From Prochlorococcus marinus str. AS9601 (GTDB lineage: Bacteria; Cyanobacteriota; Cyanobacteriia; PCC-6307; Cyanobiaceae), in contig NC_008816.1 of NCBI RefSeq assembly GCF_000015645.1, positions 248,001 through 312,000 on the forward strand: a DNA stretch of 64,000 nucleotides, read 5' to 3'. Below are positions 18,042 to 27,259 of this stretch, piece by piece. A program made the position numbers and the translations under genes. The notes beneath the pieces are model-generated. The model saw nothing but the letters and a program-made list of their open reading frames with translations. It was not told the DNA's origin and searched no databases. Within the stretch, counting starts at the first letter, position 1. Each line of letters starts with the position of its first letter.

Positions 18042-19595
18042 TTAATGTAAAAAATGTCTTTTTTGCGTAAATACCATTGAGATTCCTTTTGAATTACACA
18101 TATCAATACTTTCTTGGTCTCTTAGACTTCCTCCAGGTTGAATAATAGCTTTTATTCCATATTCATTTGCTATTTCTACAGTATCTGCAAATGGGAAAAA
18201 CCCATCGCTAGCCAAGACAGCATCAGAACATAACCTTCCAGCTGCTTTTAATGCAATTTTTGCTGCTCCAACTCTGTTCATTTGCCCAGCTCCAATACCA
18301 ATAGTTTTTTGGTCTTTTGCAATAACAATTGCATTAGATTTAACATGTTTACAAATTTTCCATGCAAAATTTAGATCTAAGTTAATTTGATTACTTGGAT
18401 TTTTATTAGTTACTGAAATCCAATTTTCAGTTTTTTCTTCACTATCGTCAGTATCTTGAACTAGTAATCCTCCCATTATTGATTTAGTAGAATTTTGATT
18501 CTTTTGTGGAAGTTGATCTTTTGAAATCTTTAAGATTCTTAAATTCTTTTTAACTTTTAAAATTTCTAAAGCTTCTTCATCAAAAGATGGAGCGACGACA
18601 CACTCTAAGAAAATATCTTTGAGGTGAATTGCTGTCTCACTATCAACATTTGAATTAAAAGCAACTATTCCTCCAAATGCACTTACAGAGTCGCATTCTA
18701 AAGCATTCAAAAATGCTTTAGAAGCTGAATTACTCATAGAGGCACCACAAGGATTATTGTGTTTTAAAATAACAGAGGCAACCATATCGGTTGCAAGTTC
18801 ATCTTTTTCTGTGTAGCCAAATTCTAAAACTGTTGAAAGTGCCGACTCTAGATCTAATAGATTGTTATAACTTAAGTCTTTTCCTTGTAATTGCTCTGCT
18901 GAGTTCCATCCAATGTTACTTAAACCATACCAAAAAGCTTTTTGATGTGGATTCTCTCCATATCTTAAGGTTTTGATTAGTGGATAAGATTCAATATATT
19001 TAGAAGATTGTAAATCTCTTTCTTTTCTTATCCAATTAGATATTGCAGTGTCATAATCTGCTGTATGTTGAAAAGCTTCAAGGGCTAATTTTGCTTTATA
19101 TGAGTCTTTCAATTCACCTTTTTTACTTTCTTCAAGAAAACTTTGATACTGACTAGAATCTACTAAAACGGAAACATCTTTATGATTTTTAGCTGCAGAA
19201 CGAATCATAGATGGCCCTCCGATATCGATATTTTCAATAGCATCTTCCCATTTAGCTCCCCCATCTACAGTTTTTTTAAAAGGATATAAATTGACAACTA
19301 CCAAATCAATTAACTCAAGATTGTTAGCTTCTATATCTTTTTTGTGTTCCTCATCAGTTCTTATAGCTAATATTCCCCCGTGTATTTTTGGATGTAAAGT
19401 TTTAACTCTTCCTCCAAGAATTTCCGGAGAATTAGTAAAATCAGCAACTTTAATAACTGGAATTTTTGCCTCTATAAGATGTTTGGCAGTTCCTCCACTT
19501 GATAGAATTTTATAATTGAAATGCTCTACCAATTCCTTGCAAAATGGGATTATATTTTTTTTATCAGAGACACTTACTAAAGCTAATGGAGACAT
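18042..19595 (-). CDS. purH: Bifunctional AICAR formyltransferase / IMP cyclohydrolase
   Basis: 517 residues, the last two steps of purine synthesis. The N-terminal MGS-like cyclohydrolase domain (about 1-190) has SSGGTAKHL and GGRVKTLHPKIHGGIL. The C-terminal transformylase domain (about 200-517) has VILKHNNPCGAS with the catalytic Lys-His and LASDGFFPFADTVE. Divergent from the esterase gene with 33 bases between starts. Confidence 0.97.
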   Translation of the reverse strand: MSPLALVSVSDKKNIIPFCKELVEHFNYKILSSGGTAKHLIEAKIPVIKVADFTNSPEILGGRVKTLHPKIHGGILAIRTDEEHKKDIEANNLELIDLVVVNLYPFKKTVDGGAKWEDAIENIDIGGPSMIRSAAKNHKDVSVLVDSSQYQSFLEESKKGELKDSYKAKLALEAFQHTADYDTAISNWIRKERDLQSSKYIESYPLIKTLRYGENPHQKAFWYGLSNIGWNSAEQLQGKDLSYNNLLDLESALSTVLEFGYTEKDELATDMVASVILKHNNPCGASMSNSASKAFLNALECDSVSAFGGIVAFNSNVDSETAIHLKDIFLECVVAPSFDEEALEILKVKKNLRILKISKDQLPQKNQNSTKSIMGGLLVQDTDDSEEKTENWISVTNKNPSNQINLDLNFAWKICKHVKSNAIVIAKDQKTIGIGAGQMNRVGAAKIALKAAGRLCSDAVLASDGFFPFADTVEIANEYGIKAIIQPGGSLRDQESIDMCNSKGISMVFTQKRHFLH

Positions 19596-19628
19596 TATGG
19601 GAAAGTTTACTTACTTAAGAATATAAAC

Positions 19629-20246
19629 ATGAAATATGCCATCAATCATGAATTTGTCTCGATTAGCTCTCAAACTGCAACTCATAGAATTATTTTGATG
19701 CATGGTTGGGGAGCTGACTCAGATGACCTTTTAATATTTGGAAAGGAGATGAATGAAAAAATAAATCTTGATTTTGAGGTAATTTCTTTGAGAGCTCCTG
19801 GAATACACCCAAGCGGTCAGGGAAGGCAGTGGTATGGATTATACCCACATGATTGGAATGGAGCTGAGGTTGAAGTAAATAAACTTTTAGTAACATTAAA
19901 AAAATTTGATACTGATCAGATTCCACTTAGAAAAACGATTTTGTTGGGGTTCTCTCAGGGGGCGGCAATGGCAATTGATGTGGGATTTAAGTTGAATTTT
20001 GGATTAATTGTTGCTTGTAGTGGTTATCCTCACCCTAACTGGGCCCCAGGAGAAAAATTCTCGCCATTAATTATTAGTCATGGTTTATTCGATGATGTTG
20101 TGCCTATAGATGCTTCTAGGACTATTTATGAAAAGGTAAAGAGTAAGTCTTCTAAATTTTGTGAATTATTAGAATTCGATGGATTTCATCAAATTGATTC
20201 AAATTTAATTAATTTTATAAGTTCAAATATAAGTAATATTTTTTAA
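19629..20246 (+). CDS. Alpha/beta hydrolase (phospholipase/carboxylesterase family)
   Basis: 205 residues. Small serine hydrolase of the phospholipase/carboxylesterase type. ILMHGWGADSDDLL is the oxyanion region, LLGFSQGAAMAID the G-x-S-x-G nucleophile elbow, SHGLFDDVVPIDASR holds the catalytic Asp and FDGFHQID the catalytic His. No signal peptide, so cytoplasmic. Substrate unknown. Its stop overlaps the convergent DUF3155 gene by 4 bases. Confidence 0.88.
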   Translation: MKYAINHEFVSISSQTATHRIILMHGWGADSDDLLIFGKEMNEKINLDFEVISLRAPGIHPSGQGRQWYGLYPHDWNGAEVEVNKLLVTLKKFDTDQIPLRKTILLGFSQGAAMAIDVGFKLNFGLIVACSGYPHPNWAPGEKFSPLIISHGLFDDVVPIDASRTIYEKVKSKSSKFCELLEFDGFHQIDSNLINFISSNISNIF

Positions 20247-20611
20247 ACAAAAGCATATTCATATTCTTCAATCTCTTCCCAATCATCTGCAGTAAGTTCA
20301 AGACCCTCAAATATTTTTTCTTCACCAATTCCTTCAACTACAACTTTTAGTGATGGAAATAGAAAATGATTTTCTTCAGCATATTGGGCGCTAAATAAAC
20401 CTTTTTCACCCCAAAAAAATCTATCGGTGGTGTGTTCATTTCTTCTGACATTGAAAACTGAGGGCGCAGAGAGACCATTTTCAGCTATGAATCTTCTTGC
20501 TGCTGTAACTGGTTTATGTTTGCCAGTTTCGATATGATAAATAGGTACATGTGCCATTACTCTTTGGCCAGCCAATCTTCTTCTACTGATTCTTTTTCTT
20601 TTTTTTGACAT
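20243..20611 (-). CDS. DUF3155 family protein
   Basis: 122 residues. A very basic N-terminus (SKKRKRISRRRLAGQRVM) gives way to a central segment with HIETGKHKPVTAARRFI and an acidic C-terminus (DDWEEIEEYEYAFV). The pattern matches the conserved cyanobacterial DUF3155, function unknown; a nucleic-acid or ribosome contact is only a guess from the charge. Its leader holds an 8-base inverted repeat (AGATTAGT 20639-20646, ACTAATCT 20660-20667). Confidence 0.82.
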   Translation of the reverse strand: MSKKRKRISRRRLAGQRVMAHVPIYHIETGKHKPVTAARRFIAENGLSAPSVFNVRRNEHTTDRFFWGEKGLFSAQYAEENHFLFPSLKVVVEGIGEEKIFEGLELTADDWEEIEEYEYAFV

Positions 20612-20674
20612 TGATTGGTACTCCTGAAATTATTAATGAGATTAGTCTTATTTATTTTTACTAATCTTATATAT

Positions 20675-20690
20675 GTGATTTTAAATTCAC
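20675..20690. repeat. Near-perfect 16-base palindrome upstream of the candidate RNA
   Basis: GTGATTTTAAATTCAC reads the same on both strands except one position pair. It lies between a TATATA-rich -10-like stretch (about 20666-20673) and the structured segment starting at 20703. Possible operator; it could equally be chance in A+T-rich DNA. Confidence 0.3.
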
Positions 20691-20702
20691 TTCAAATTAC
20701 AT

Positions 20703-20780
20703 AGAGGACCCATCAACCCCTGATGTAGCTTAAAATATGATTAAATATTCATATTTAAGGCTGGCTAAAGTCAGACCTCT
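20703..20780 (+). ncRNA. Candidate structured RNA with a cloverleaf-like fold
   Basis: Hand pairing of the longest gene-free stretch (20612-20861) gives a closed four-way junction. The closing stem is AGAGG/CCTCT (20703-20707 with 20776-20780). Hairpin 1 is CATCA-ACCCC-TGATG (20711-20725). Hairpin 2 is CTTAAAATATGA with TCATATTTAAG (20729-20740, 20749-20759; 11 pairs, one bulged A, loop of 8). Hairpin 3 is CTGGC-TAAA-GTCAG (20761-20774). It is not a tRNA: no T-loop or acceptor consensus. It could be the leader of the histidine kinase gene or a small RNA. The strand is inferred from the downstream gene; no family consensus was recognised. Confidence 0.35.
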
Positions 20781-20861
20781 TTATATATCTTAATACTTTT
20801 TTCATATTTTACAAGCCCTTTTTCAAGTTTTTTTTAAAAATTTCTCAAAATTTCATTAATT

Positions 20862-21998
20862 ATGAATCTTTCAAAAAAATTTGAAGAACTTATTCAAAAA
20901 CAACTAGAGAGTTTTGGTTGCTCAATGGGCGTAACTAATTTAGTTATGTATCTCGCTGCAGCCAAGCAAGGGACTAAAGCATCTTTTGAAATGATTGGTC
21001 AATGGCCAAAAATTGATAAGCTACTTAAATCAATAGAAGATGATCCTTCACTAAAAGTGTCATCGCCTAATAGAAGATGGTACCCACTTCAAGAAAACGA
21101 TATTCTACTTGGTGTCCTTAGAGTCGAAACTGATTTGAAAGAGGGTAATTGGCCGGTATCTCTTGATTCTAGATTAAAAGCGCTTTCAATATCTTTAGCT
21201 AAATGCGTCTCTATCGAATTAGAATGTCAAAATAAAAATGAAGAAGTCAATTATTTAAAAAATCAGGTCAATGTCATAGTCCATCAAATAAGAAATCCAT
21301 TGGCTGCTATTAGGACATATGCGAAATTACTAATAAAAAGACTTGGTTCAGATGATGACTCTATTGAAATAGTCGAACGCATGATAATAGAGCAAAAACA
21401 AATTAATCAATATATGGATTCTTTTGCGCAATTAAATTCACCTATTCAACTTCCCTTAGAAATTGGAGAGGAAAGATTGTTACTACCGCCAAATTTAGAT
21501 AATAAAAAGGTAATAACTGTTCAGAGTTTATTGAGGCCAATATTAGAAAGGGGTAAAGCTAATGCGGACTTAGAGAATAGAGATTGGACTGAACCTTATC
21601 TTTGGCCAGATTGGACTTTGTCGCCACTAAAGGCAAAATATGCTGTAATTGCTGAAATTGTGGCAAATCTATTAGAAAATGCGTTTAAATATGCCCAACA
21701 AGATGCTGAAATTGGAATCGCCATCACGAGTAATGGACTTTGTATCTTTGATGATGGTAAAAAAATAACTAAGAATGAAAACGAGAAAATTTTTGAAAAA
21801 GGATTTAGAGGATCTGCCGCTAAAAAGAAGGATGGTACTGGTGTGGGACTTTTTTTGGCGAGGAAACTAGCAAAACAAATTGGAGGAGATTTGAGATTGC
21901 TGGAAAATAACTCGGTTGATAATACTGCGAAATCAAAAAATCTTAAGAAGAAAAATATTTTCTATTTAGAACTACCTATAAAAGAATTGCATGCATAA
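20862..21998 (+). CDS. Sensor histidine kinase
   Basis: 378 residues, soluble, no membrane helices. The N-terminal 130 residues look like a GAF-type sensor domain. A short coiled coil precedes the H-box IVHQIRNPLAAIRTYAKLL with phospho-acceptor His141. The ATPase domain has the N-box EIVANLLENAFKYA, a G1-like IFDDGKK, IFEKGFRG and the G2 box GTGVGLFLARKL. No receiver domain is fused and no response regulator is adjacent, so it is an orphan kinase. Signal unknown. It follows a 250-base intergenic region with a candidate structured RNA, and overlaps cobS tail to tail by 23 bases. Confidence 0.88.
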   Translation: MNLSKKFEELIQKQLESFGCSMGVTNLVMYLAAAKQGTKASFEMIGQWPKIDKLLKSIEDDPSLKVSSPNRRWYPLQENDILLGVLRVETDLKEGNWPVSLDSRLKALSISLAKCVSIELECQNKNEEVNYLKNQVNVIVHQIRNPLAAIRTYAKLLIKRLGSDDDSIEIVERMIIEQKQINQYMDSFAQLNSPIQLPLEIGEERLLLPPNLDNKKVITVQSLLRPILERGKANADLENRDWTEPYLWPDWTLSPLKAKYAVIAEIVANLLENAFKYAQQDAEIGIAITSNGLCIFDDGKKITKNENEKIFEKGFRGSAAKKKDGTGVGLFLARKLAKQIGGDLRLLENNSVDNTAKSKNLKKKNIFYLELPIKELHA

Positions 21999-22716
21999 AC
22001 AACATTGCAGTTTCAACTAGTACAACACTTGCGCCGCAGGCATCTCCGTTGAAGCCTCCAATTTTATTACCCAGTATGTTTGGGATAGAATAGCTTAGAA
22101 AGATACCAATCAAAATAAGAATTAAAAATTTAATTAATATTGTTTGGGATGTAATTGAAACTAATTGGTATGAAATGAAAATTAAAAGAAAAATAATTGA
22201 GATCAAAGATTCTTTTTTAAATCCATTCCAAAACTTTTTGTGACTAATAGATTTTTTCTTATAACTCATATATTTAAACTTTTCTATAAAAAATAAATTT
22301 GAAAATCTTCCCCAAAATAAGCATATAGGTAAAACAAAAATTATTAGGCTTTGAATTTTCAGTATGCAAGCAATTTGAATTAGAGTTATAAAAATTAAAG
22401 CTTGTACGCCAAAGGAACCAACTTTACTGTCTTTCATGGCTTTTAAGCGTTTCTTTTTACCCGCAAAAATACCATCGAAAGTATCCATCAAACCATCAAT
22501 GTGTAGACCACCAGTAATTAAATATCCTGAAGCTAAACAAATTAATGCAGATGCATAAATTGACCAAGAGTTTGTTGCAAAAAAAAGAAAAATATAACTC
22601 TGTATTGTTCCAATCAAAAATCCTAAAGGCGGGGCAAATTGTGCAATATTTTTAAATTCGGGATTAATTAAAGGTATCTTTGGAAATGTTGTATAGAAAA
22701 TCCAAGATCCTGCCAA
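21976..22716 (-). CDS. cobS: Adenosylcobinamide-GDP ribazoletransferase (cobalamin synthase)
   Basis: 246 residues from a TTG at 22716. Polytopic membrane protein that joins adenosylcobinamide-GDP to the lower-ligand riboside. GYLITGGLHIDGLMDTFDGIFAGKKKRL followed by KDSKVGSFGVQ is the diagnostic Asp-rich loop, and GGFNGDACGA the C-terminal motif. In-frame coding (IKKYLIKN) continues eight codons upstream without an ATG, GTG or TTG, so the true start may be a rare ATC/ATA codon. Overlaps the histidine kinase gene by 23 bases. Confidence 0.92.
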   Translation of the reverse strand: MAGSWIFYTTFPKIPLINPEFKNIAQFAPPLGFLIGTIQSYIFLFFATNSWSIYASALICLASGYLITGGLHIDGLMDTFDGIFAGKKKRLKAMKDSKVGSFGVQALIFITLIQIACILKIQSLIIFVLPICLFWGRFSNLFFIEKFKYMSYKKKSISHKKFWNGFKKESLISIIFLLIFISYQLVSITSQTILIKFLILILIGIFLSYSIPNILGNKIGGFNGDACGASVVLVETAMLFMHAILL

Positions 22717-22814
22717 ATTTTTTATTAAATATTTTTTGATGATATAAAAATAGATTCAATATTAAATAATAGGGTAGATTAATGAAAAAGGATCAAAAAA
22801 TTTTATAAATTATC

Positions 22815-23933
22815 GTGTTTGAATTTGAAATTACATCGAATTGCAGTAATACAGCAGCAAGAACTGGTATATTTCATACACCAAATGGTCAGGTAAACAC
22901 ACCAAAATTTATGCCTGTGGGTACTTTGGCAACGGTTAAAGGAATTTCATCTAAGCAGTTAACCTCCACAGGATCAGAAATGATTCTTTCAAATACCTTT
23001 CATCTGCATTTACAACCTGGAGAAAAACTAGTTAAAGAATCTGGCGGAATACATAAGTTCATGAATTGGCCTAAGCCTATTCTTACTGATTCAGGAGGAT
23101 ATCAAGTTTTTAGTTTGGCCAAATTAAATAATATTTCTGATAAAGGCGTGGAATTTAAAAATCCAAGAGATGGTAGTTATGTATTTTTATCACCTGAAAA
23201 AGTAATACAGATTCAAATGGATCTTGGATCGGATGTCGCGATGGCTTTTGATCATTGTCCTCCGCATACAGCTAACGAAAATGATATTGAGGACTCTTTA
23301 CAAAGAACTCATTCATGGTTACAAAAAAGTGTTGAGACTCATCAGAAATCTAATCAAGCATTATTCGGTATAGTTCAAGGTGGAAAGTATCCTAAATTGA
23401 GAGAATACAGTGCAAAATATACAAGTTCTTTTGATCTTCCTGGAATAGCAGTGGGAGGTGTAAGTGTTGGCGAGACAGTCGAAGAAATACATAGTGTAAT
23501 TAATTACGTCCCGAAATTCTTACCAATAAAAAAACCAAGATATTTAATGGGAATTGGCTCCTTAAAAGAAATTTCTCTTGCTGTTGCTAATGGATTCGAT
23601 ATATTTGACTGTGTTTTGCCTACAAGACTAGGAAGACATGGGACTGCATTTTTTAATGATGAAAGACTGAATTTGCGAAATGCTCGATTTAAAAATGACT
23701 TTTCTCCGATTGATAAAACTTGTAAATGTGAAACCTGTAAATCCTATTCTCGAGCATATTTGCATCATCTAATTAGAAATGACGAAATATTAGGACTAAC
23801 TCTCATCAGTTTGCATAATATTGCTCACTTAATAAGATTTACCAATGCAATTTCTACTGCAATTAGAGATAATTGTTTTACAAATGATTTCGCTCCTTGG
23901 AAAACATCCTCTATTGCTCACCATACGTGGTAA
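22815..23933 (+). CDS. tgt: Queuine tRNA-ribosyltransferase
   Basis: 372 residues, GTG start. Exchanges guanine 34 of GUN-anticodon tRNAs for the queuosine precursor. [31 protein letters not shown] and [16 protein letters not shown] (nucleophilic Asp region) are present. The zinc site is the CKCETC motif followed by LHHL. Upstream of psbK on the same strand, an arrangement common in cyanobacteria. Confidence 0.97.
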   Translation: MFEFEITSNCSNTAARTGIFHTPNGQVNTPKFMPVGTLATVKGISSKQLTSTGSEMILSNTFHLHLQPGEKLVKESGGIHKFMNWPKPILTDSGGYQVFSLAKLNNISDKGVEFKNPRDGSYVFLSPEKVIQIQMDLGSDVAMAFDHCPPHTANENDIEDSLQRTHSWLQKSVETHQKSNQALFGIVQGGKYPKLREYSAKYTSSFDLPGIAVGGVSVGETVEEIHSVINYVPKFLPIKKPRYLMGIGSLKEISLAVANGFDIFDCVLPTRLGRHGTAFFNDERLNLRNARFKNDFSPIDKTCKCETCKSYSRAYLHHLIRNDEILGLTLISLHNIAHLIRFTNAISTAIRDNCFTNDFAPWKTSSIAHHTW

Positions 23934-23966
23934 CGTCTTATCATAATTAATTAAATTACCAAAAAG

Positions 23967-24107
23967 GTGCTCATTCTATTTAATACATTCGCTGAATTGC
24001 CCGAGGCTTATAAAGCCTTTGCTCCAACTGTTGATGTTCTTCCACTGATTCCTTTATTTTTCTTTTTATTAGTGTTTGTTTGGCAAGCTGCTGTTGGATT
24101 TAAATAA
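23967..24107 (+). CDS. psbK: Photosystem II protein PsbK
   Basis: 46 residues from a GTG at 23967, with the SD-like AAAAGG just before it. [19 protein letters not shown] and [16 protein letters not shown] are the PsbK signature: a short cleavable N-terminus, then the mature one-helix chain ending WQAAVGFK. It sits at the CP43 side of photosystem II. It lies 33 bases after tgt and ends 26 bases from the convergent Gfo/Idh gene. Confidence 0.95.
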
Positions 24108-24133
24108 AATTCTTTTAGTTTAGATTGTTAGTA

Positions 24134-25138
24134 TTAGAAAGGATTTTCAAGTAAAATTGCATCTCCAGAATTTTCTACAGCACGCTCTATAAAATCAGCA
24201 ATTTTCAAAGCTCTTGAGGCTTGCTCACCATCTACCTCAGGTGTCTCTTTACCTTGAACGCACTTAAGAAAATGCTCCAGTTCTGCATAAAGAGGTTCAA
24301 TGGAGGTTGTGCTAACTTCTTCGACATATCCATCATTTCTATAAACTAATTCTCCATGCTCAGCTGTGTATGATTCATGAGACTTTCGATGGATTTGTAA
24401 AGAGTGATTTAAAAAATCAGTTTCTACTAGGCTATTTTGGCAGTGAGCACTTAAATTTCTAATTTTTTTGTGACTCATTTTGCTTGCAGTTAGGCTTGCA
24501 ATAACATTATTTTTAAAAACTAAAGTAGCATTGACATAATCTATTAATCCTTCGCTATTTCTTCCTCCAACTGCTGCTAATTTTTGTATTTTTGAGTTTA
24601 CAAGCTCCAAAATAAGATCAATGTCATGAATCATTAAATCCATTACGACAGATACATCATTTGCTCTGTCTGCATGAGGACTGTGCCTCCTTGCTTCTAA
24701 AACAACAATTTCTTCATTATTTACTATTTTATTTAATTCTCTGAAAGCAGGATTAAATCTTTCAATATGCCCAACTTGTAATAGACAGTTACTCTCATTA
24801 GCGGCCTCTATCAAAGATTTTGCTTCCAACTCGTTAGCTGCAATTGGTTTTTCAATGAGAACGTTAGCTCCTCTCTTAAGACAATCTAGTCCTACTTTTT
24901 GATGAAGTAGTGTTGGGACGGCGATACAGATAGCATCAACTTTTGGAATTAGGTCCTTATAATCTTTGAACCATTCACATTGAAATTGTTCAATAGCTAA
25001 TTTGCCTCTCTCTTCATTTGGATCTGCGACTCCAATGAGATTTGCATCTTTGAGTAAACTTAGTACTCGAGCATGATGCCATCCCATATTTCCTATACCT
25101 ATGACTCCAACCTTTACGGGTGATGAGGTTGGTTGCAT
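24134..25138 (-). CDS. Gfo/Idh/MocA-family oxidoreductase
   Basis: 334 residues. N-terminal Rossmann domain (GVIGIGNMGWHHARVL, about 11-26), the conserved NVLIEKPIAANELEA dinucleotide/substrate loop with EKP, and a C-terminal alpha/beta domain with the catalytic-type MDLMIHDIDLILEL. NAD(P)-dependent sugar or sugar-acid dehydrogenase by family; substrate not inferable. It lies 50 bases downstream of the CNNM-type gene on the same strand. Confidence 0.88.
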   Translation of the reverse strand: MQPTSSPVKVGVIGIGNMGWHHARVLSLLKDANLIGVADPNEERGKLAIEQFQCEWFKDYKDLIPKVDAICIAVPTLLHQKVGLDCLKRGANVLIEKPIAANELEAKSLIEAANESNCLLQVGHIERFNPAFRELNKIVNNEEIVVLEARRHSPHADRANDVSVVMDLMIHDIDLILELVNSKIQKLAAVGGRNSEGLIDYVNATLVFKNNVIASLTASKMSHKKIRNLSAHCQNSLVETDFLNHSLQIHRKSHESYTAEHGELVYRNDGYVEEVSTTSIEPLYAELEHFLKCVQGKETPEVDGEQASRALKIADFIERAVENSGDAILLENPF

Positions 25139-25188
25139 AATTTTAAATCCATATATTCATTATCATTATCCTCCATGGGGAGTCACAT

Positions 25189-26457
25189 TTAGCTTTTGGG
25201 AAGAATTATTTTAACACGATCAATTTTTGGACCTGACATAGAAATAACTTCAAATTTAATATTATTAAAATCTAAAACGTCGCCAATTTTTGGGACCATT
25301 TGAAATTTTTCTAACATAAATCCAGCAAGGGTATGATAATCAATACCTTCTGGAATAGAACATCCTATCTTTTTATTGATTTCAATAATTTCTGATTTTC
25401 CAGCTATTGACCATTTTTTAGATAAATTATCTAACATTCTCATGTCTGAATAAATTCTATTATTAAGCATTTCCTCTCCAACTATTTCGCCATTTAGATC
25501 AGCTGCAGTTATTAGTCCCTCTGTCCCGCCGTGTTCATCAACTACCAGTAAGAATGGATTGTAGTCTCTTACTATTGGAAATATTTCTGCTAGTGAACAT
25601 GTTTCTATTATTTTTGTGACGGGTAAAAGGAATGGCTCTAATGATGTATCGGCTTCCATTTCACCTTTTGATATTGGCTTAGCTAGATAACGCAAATCTA
25701 ATACACCTAATACATCATCTAAAGACTCACCAATTACAAAGAAGCGAGCATGTCGAGTTTTATCTACTTGTTTCATAAGTTCTGAAAAGGTTATATTTTT
25801 TGGCAAAGTTACCATTTCGGATCTTGGAATCATCACTTCTTTAACTTGTGTATCTTTTAAAGCAAAAACTCCTTCAAGAATATTCTTCTCATCTGGTTTT
25901 AAACCTGTTACGTTATCTGTTTCTATAAGAGTTTCTAATTCTCCAGCAGATAAACCCGAGTTTAAAGAATCCCATTTGTTATTTAAATTGAACAAGCCTA
26001 AACAGGCACTAGCGAAGAATCCTATTGTTTTCACTATAGGATTCATAGATTTTCTCACGGCGTCGAATATTGTGGTTAACCTTAATGCAGCAGATTCTGG
26101 ATTATTAATTACTAAAGCTTTTGGAATTAGTCCAGAAATAAGAGTAACAACTAAAACAACAAATAAAAATAATAGAAGATCATAAAATCTATCTGATAAA
26201 TTATTGCTTTTCCAATAGTCATTAGCCAGGTTATTGCTGAGCCATCCAATCGCAACTAATGAAATTGTTACTCCAAATTGAGAAGCAATTAGTGAAGATC
26301 TAAAGCGTTTTTGAATTTTTAAAATTGAAAAAGCTCCTTTCTTTTTTTCTTCTATTAACCTTAAAACTTTACTTGGCCTTATTAATAAAAAAGAGAGTTC
26401 ACTCGCTGCGAAAAAAGCTGGTAAAAATAAAAGAAAAAAAAGTAGAGTTATTTTCAT
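25189..26457 (-). CDS. CNNM/CorC-family membrane protein (DUF21-CBS-CorC_HlyC)
   Basis: 422 residues. An N-terminal DUF21 transmembrane domain (about 1-165, several hydrophobic spans) is followed by a linker with VMIPRSEMV, a CBS-domain pair (about 205-330) and a C-terminal CorC_HlyC domain. DEHGGTEGLITAADLNGEIVGE is the typical second-CBS motif. Family members take part in magnesium or cobalt homeostasis; the old hemolysin label is misleading. tRNA-Met follows upstream. Confidence 0.88.
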   Translation of the reverse strand: MKITLLFFLLFLPAFFAASELSFLLIRPSKVLRLIEEKKKGAFSILKIQKRFRSSLIASQFGVTISLVAIGWLSNNLANDYWKSNNLSDRFYDLLLFLFVVLVVTLISGLIPKALVINNPESAALRLTTIFDAVRKSMNPIVKTIGFFASACLGLFNLNNKWDSLNSGLSAGELETLIETDNVTGLKPDEKNILEGVFALKDTQVKEVMIPRSEMVTLPKNITFSELMKQVDKTRHARFFVIGESLDDVLGVLDLRYLAKPISKGEMEADTSLEPFLLPVTKIIETCSLAEIFPIVRDYNPFLLVVDEHGGTEGLITAADLNGEIVGEEMLNNRIYSDMRMLDNLSKKWSIAGKSEIIEINKKIGCSIPEGIDYHTLAGFMLEKFQMVPKIGDVLDFNNIKFEVISMSGPKIDRVKIILPKS

Positions 26458-26475
26458 TCTATGACAAATGAATAA

Positions 26476-26548
26476 TGGGGGTGGCGAGGATCGAACTCGC
26501 CTTAGCCAAATTATGAGTTTGGTGCATTCACCAGATTGCTACACCCCC
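26476..26548 (-). tRNA. tRNA-Met (CAT), probably elongator
   Basis: 73 nt on the minus strand. Acceptor GGGGGTG/CACCCCC, anticodon arm CCAAA-CTCATAA-TTTGG giving CAT, T-arm GCGAGTTCGATCCTCGC, discriminator A. G1 pairs with C72 and the anticodon stem lacks the three G:C pairs, which argues against the initiator tRNA. A lysidine-modified tRNA-Ile2 cannot be ruled out from sequence alone. Confidence 0.88.
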
Positions 26549-26558
26549 AAGGAAATTT

Positions 26559-26576
26559 ATGTAATTTTAATTACAT
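26559..26576. repeat. Perfect 8-2-8 inverted repeat between tRNA-Met and pyrE
   Basis: ATGTAATT-TT-AATTACAT, 11 bases upstream of the tRNA 5' end. It also contains a formal GTAN8TAC (26561-26574), but no TAN3T lies 22 bases away on either strand. Function unknown. The remaining 112 bases to pyrE show nothing else I can support. Confidence 0.3.
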
Positions 26577-26688
26577 TGATTTTCAATATACAATATAAAA
26601 ATAATATTTCAAAAAACACCTCATTAGGAAGTTTTTGTGAGATTTCTTTTTTTCTTCTAATCTTTAAATATCAGTTTAACTTTTACTA

Positions 26689-27249
26689 ATGGGCAAATTT
26701 TCTAATAAATATGATCTAAATAAAGCAAAATTATTAAAACAGTTAATTGAAAAATCTTACAAAAAAGGGAATTTCACTTTATCTTCAGGGAAAAAAAGTA
26801 ATCATTACTTGAACTGTAAACCAGTGTCATTAAATGGCGAAGGCTTAAACTTAATCAGTGATTTATTTTTAGAGTTAAAGGACTCAAGGTCAAAAGCTGT
26901 AGCAGGATTGACATTAGGTGCAGACCCTATAGTAAGCGGATTAATTGTCAAAGCAGCTTTGCATGGCCTAGACCTTGATGGTTTAATAATTCGGAAAGAA
27001 ATCAAAAAATACGGTACCAAAGCTGGAATAGAGGGCCCTAAATTAGAAGAAGGAACTTTGGTAACTGTCTTAGAGGATGTGGTTACAACTGCTGGTTCAG
27101 TAATAAAAGCTATAAAAAAATTACGAGAAAATAATTATGTTGTTGAGGAAGTTTTGTCTATAGTTGATAGGCAAGAAGGGGGATTAGAAGCCCTTGAAGA
27201 TGAAAATGTTAAATTAAAGAGTCTTTTTACAATAAAAGACTTTTTATAA
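26689..27249 (+). CDS. pyrE: Orotate phosphoribosyltransferase
   Basis: 186 residues. Converts orotate and PRPP to OMP in pyrimidine synthesis. The PRPP-binding motif [19 protein letters not shown] and the N-terminal [17 protein letters not shown] are diagnostic; [13 protein letters not shown] is the flexible catalytic loop. ygfZ starts 10 bases later, so probably one transcript. Confidence 0.96.
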   Translation: MGKFSNKYDLNKAKLLKQLIEKSYKKGNFTLSSGKKSNHYLNCKPVSLNGEGLNLISDLFLELKDSRSKAVAGLTLGADPIVSGLIVKAALHGLDLDGLIIRKEIKKYGTKAGIEGPKLEEGTLVTVLEDVVTTAGSVIKAIKKLRENNYVVEEVLSIVDRQEGGLEALEDENVKLKSLFTIKDFL

Positions 27250-27259
27250 TTATTTCAAA

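Noticed and set aside
20703-20780. tRNA gene
   Set aside because: The fold is cloverleaf-like and 78 nt long, but the closing stem has only 5 pairs, there is no TTCGA-type T-loop, and the middle hairpin is too long for an anticodon arm.
26468-26689. Open frame of 73 codons across tRNA-Met and its flank
   Set aside because: It runs antisense through the tRNA gene and its translation has no family likeness; the tRNA fully explains the conserved part.
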